DNA of 12,035 nucleotides, taken from assembly GCA_030640595.1 (NCBI GenBank), contig DAOWJC010000046.1, positions 1 through 12,035 of the forward strand. The letters are read 5' to 3'. The notes under the pieces were generated by a model, which saw only the letters and a list, made by a program, of their open reading frames with translations, made no database searches and had not been told where the DNA came from. Source of the stretch: Dehalococcoidia bacterium. Its GTDB lineage: Bacteria > Chloroflexota > Dehalococcoidia > Dehalococcoidales > DAOWJC01. Each line of letters begins with the position of its first letter. Positions within the stretch are counted from its first letter, which is position 1. The translations under genes were made by a program, and so were the position numbers. Shown here in pieces: positions 11,241-12,035 of the stretch.

Positions 11241-12035
11241 ATGGCTAAGATACTGGTTACCGGTGGGCTAGGCTTTATCGGCTTAAACCTTGTTCCCGAA
11301 TTAAGGATGCGGGGGCATGAGGTCTGGGTCTGTGATCTAGGGCATTCAGAGGGGCCAAATTATATCCGCTGCGATGTCAGCCAATACCGGCAGCTTGAGA
11401 GGCTCTTTGACCAGCGTGACTTTGACTATGTTTATCACTTGGCAGCAGAATATGGGCGCTGGAACGGTGAGGACTACTACGAGAATCTGTGGCTCACCAA
11501 TGTAGTCGGCACCAAGAACATAATAAGACTTCAGGAAGAGAAGAAGTTCCGGATGATTTTCTTTTCTAGCGCCGAGGTTTATGGTGATTATGATGGGGTG
11601 ATGACTGAGGATGTGATGGACAAAGTACCCATAAAGCAGATGAACGACTATGCTATGACCAAGTGGGTAGGAGAACTCCAGGTGTTAAACTCAGCGGCTA
11701 TGTTTGGTACGGAAACAGTAAGGGTAAGACCGGTTAATGCCTATGGACCTCACGAATACTATAGCCCCTACCGCGGTGTAATACCTGCCTTCATCTATAA
11801 AGCCCTCAGAGACGAGCCCTACACTGTTTATCTGGGACACAAGCGCATTTTTGACTACATTGAAGATACCTGCCGCACCTTGGCCAATATTGTGGATAAT
11901 TTCAAGCCGGGAGAGGTCTATAATGTTGGTGGCAAAGAGGAGTGGGAGCACGAGATAAAATATGTCTCTGACCTTGTACTCAAGTATCTGGACAAGGATG
12001 ATTCCAAAGTTGTTTACAAAGAGGCCGAGCCCTTC
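11241..12035 (+). CDS. NAD-dependent epimerase/dehydratase (extended SDR), 3' end beyond the window
   Basis: The 265 visible residues begin MAKILVTGGLGFIG with the Rossmann GxxGxxG (Gly8, 11, 14), an acidic residue at the end of beta 2 (Asp32), HLAAE (66-70), FFSSAEVYG (107-115), the active-site YAMTK (Tyr137, Lys141) and RPVNAYGP (163-170). These mark an extended SDR acting on a nucleotide sugar, such as a 4-epimerase or 4,6-dehydratase. The substrate cannot be told. AGGAG lies 5 nt before the ATG at 11241, one base after the HicB-like stop. The C-terminal substrate-binding domain is open at the window edge. With WecB and the GT2 it points to activated sugar supply for a surface glycan. Confidence 0.9.
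   Translation, partial: MAKILVTGGLGFIGLNLVPELRMRGHEVWVCDLGHSEGPNYIRCDVSQYRQLERLFDQRDFDYVYHLAAEYGRWNGEDYYENLWLTNVVGTKNIIRLQEEKKFRMIFFSSAEVYGDYDGVMTEDVMDKVPIKQMNDYAMTKWVGELQVLNSAAMFGTETVRVRPVNAYGPHEYYSPYRGVIPAFIYKALRDEPYTVYLGHKRIFDYIEDTCRTLANIVDNFKPGEVYNVGGKEEWEHEIKYVSDLVLKYLDKDDSKVVYKEAEPF

Overview
The window looks like a bacterial chromosome of moderate GC content. I read it as an uncultured, probably Chloroflexota (Dehalococcoidia-like) genome. The grounds are the style of the small XRE regulators, a TIGR04076-family protein, a surface protein with a CARDB-like domain and a C-terminal membrane anchor, and scattered gene remnants. This is an inference from gene style; no rRNA or tRNA is present to confirm it.

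Left part (1-2330): an edge-truncated regulator made of two tandem helix-turn-helix (HTH) domains (minus strand), the frameshifted C-terminal stump of an error-prone DNA polymerase III alpha (DnaE2-type; minus), a second XRE regulator overlapping a 36-codon ORF (plus), and a histidine phosphatase (plus). A perfect 12-bp hairpin at 2304-2331 closes this side where it meets the convergent lipoprotein gene.

Centre (2394-7062): a minus-strand cell-surface module. A 1160-residue protein has a signal peptide, an N-terminal beta-sandwich-like domain, about 27 units of exactly 20 residues in two alternating flavours, a CARDB-like domain, a Pro-rich linker, a transmembrane helix, and then 33-residue hydrophobic, basic repeats on the presumed cytoplasmic side. 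Downstream is a small lipoprotein gene. Each gene has its own good sigma-70-like promoter (TTGAAT-16-TATAAT and TTTACT-17-TATAAT) and a long leader (about 150 and 225 nt) with clear stem potential. I could not assign either leader to a known RNA family. Shared regulation of the two surface genes through RNA leaders is the most interesting hypothesis here.

Debris zone (7055-8438): a decayed fragment of a surface-type beta domain, four degenerate 35-nt tandem repeats, and a proteasome-fold protein that appears to lack its N-terminus and catalytic residues.

Right part (8449-12035): a tight plus-strand operon for surface polysaccharide or glycoconjugate synthesis. It holds a GT2 glycosyltransferase with two membrane helices, a TIGR04076 protein, a UDP-GlcNAc 2-epimerase (WecB/MnaA type), a HicA-like/HicB-like pair, and an edge-truncated NAD-dependent sugar epimerase/dehydratase. 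The HicA-like gene carries an in-frame TAG that removes its last helix, while the HicB-like gene looks intact.
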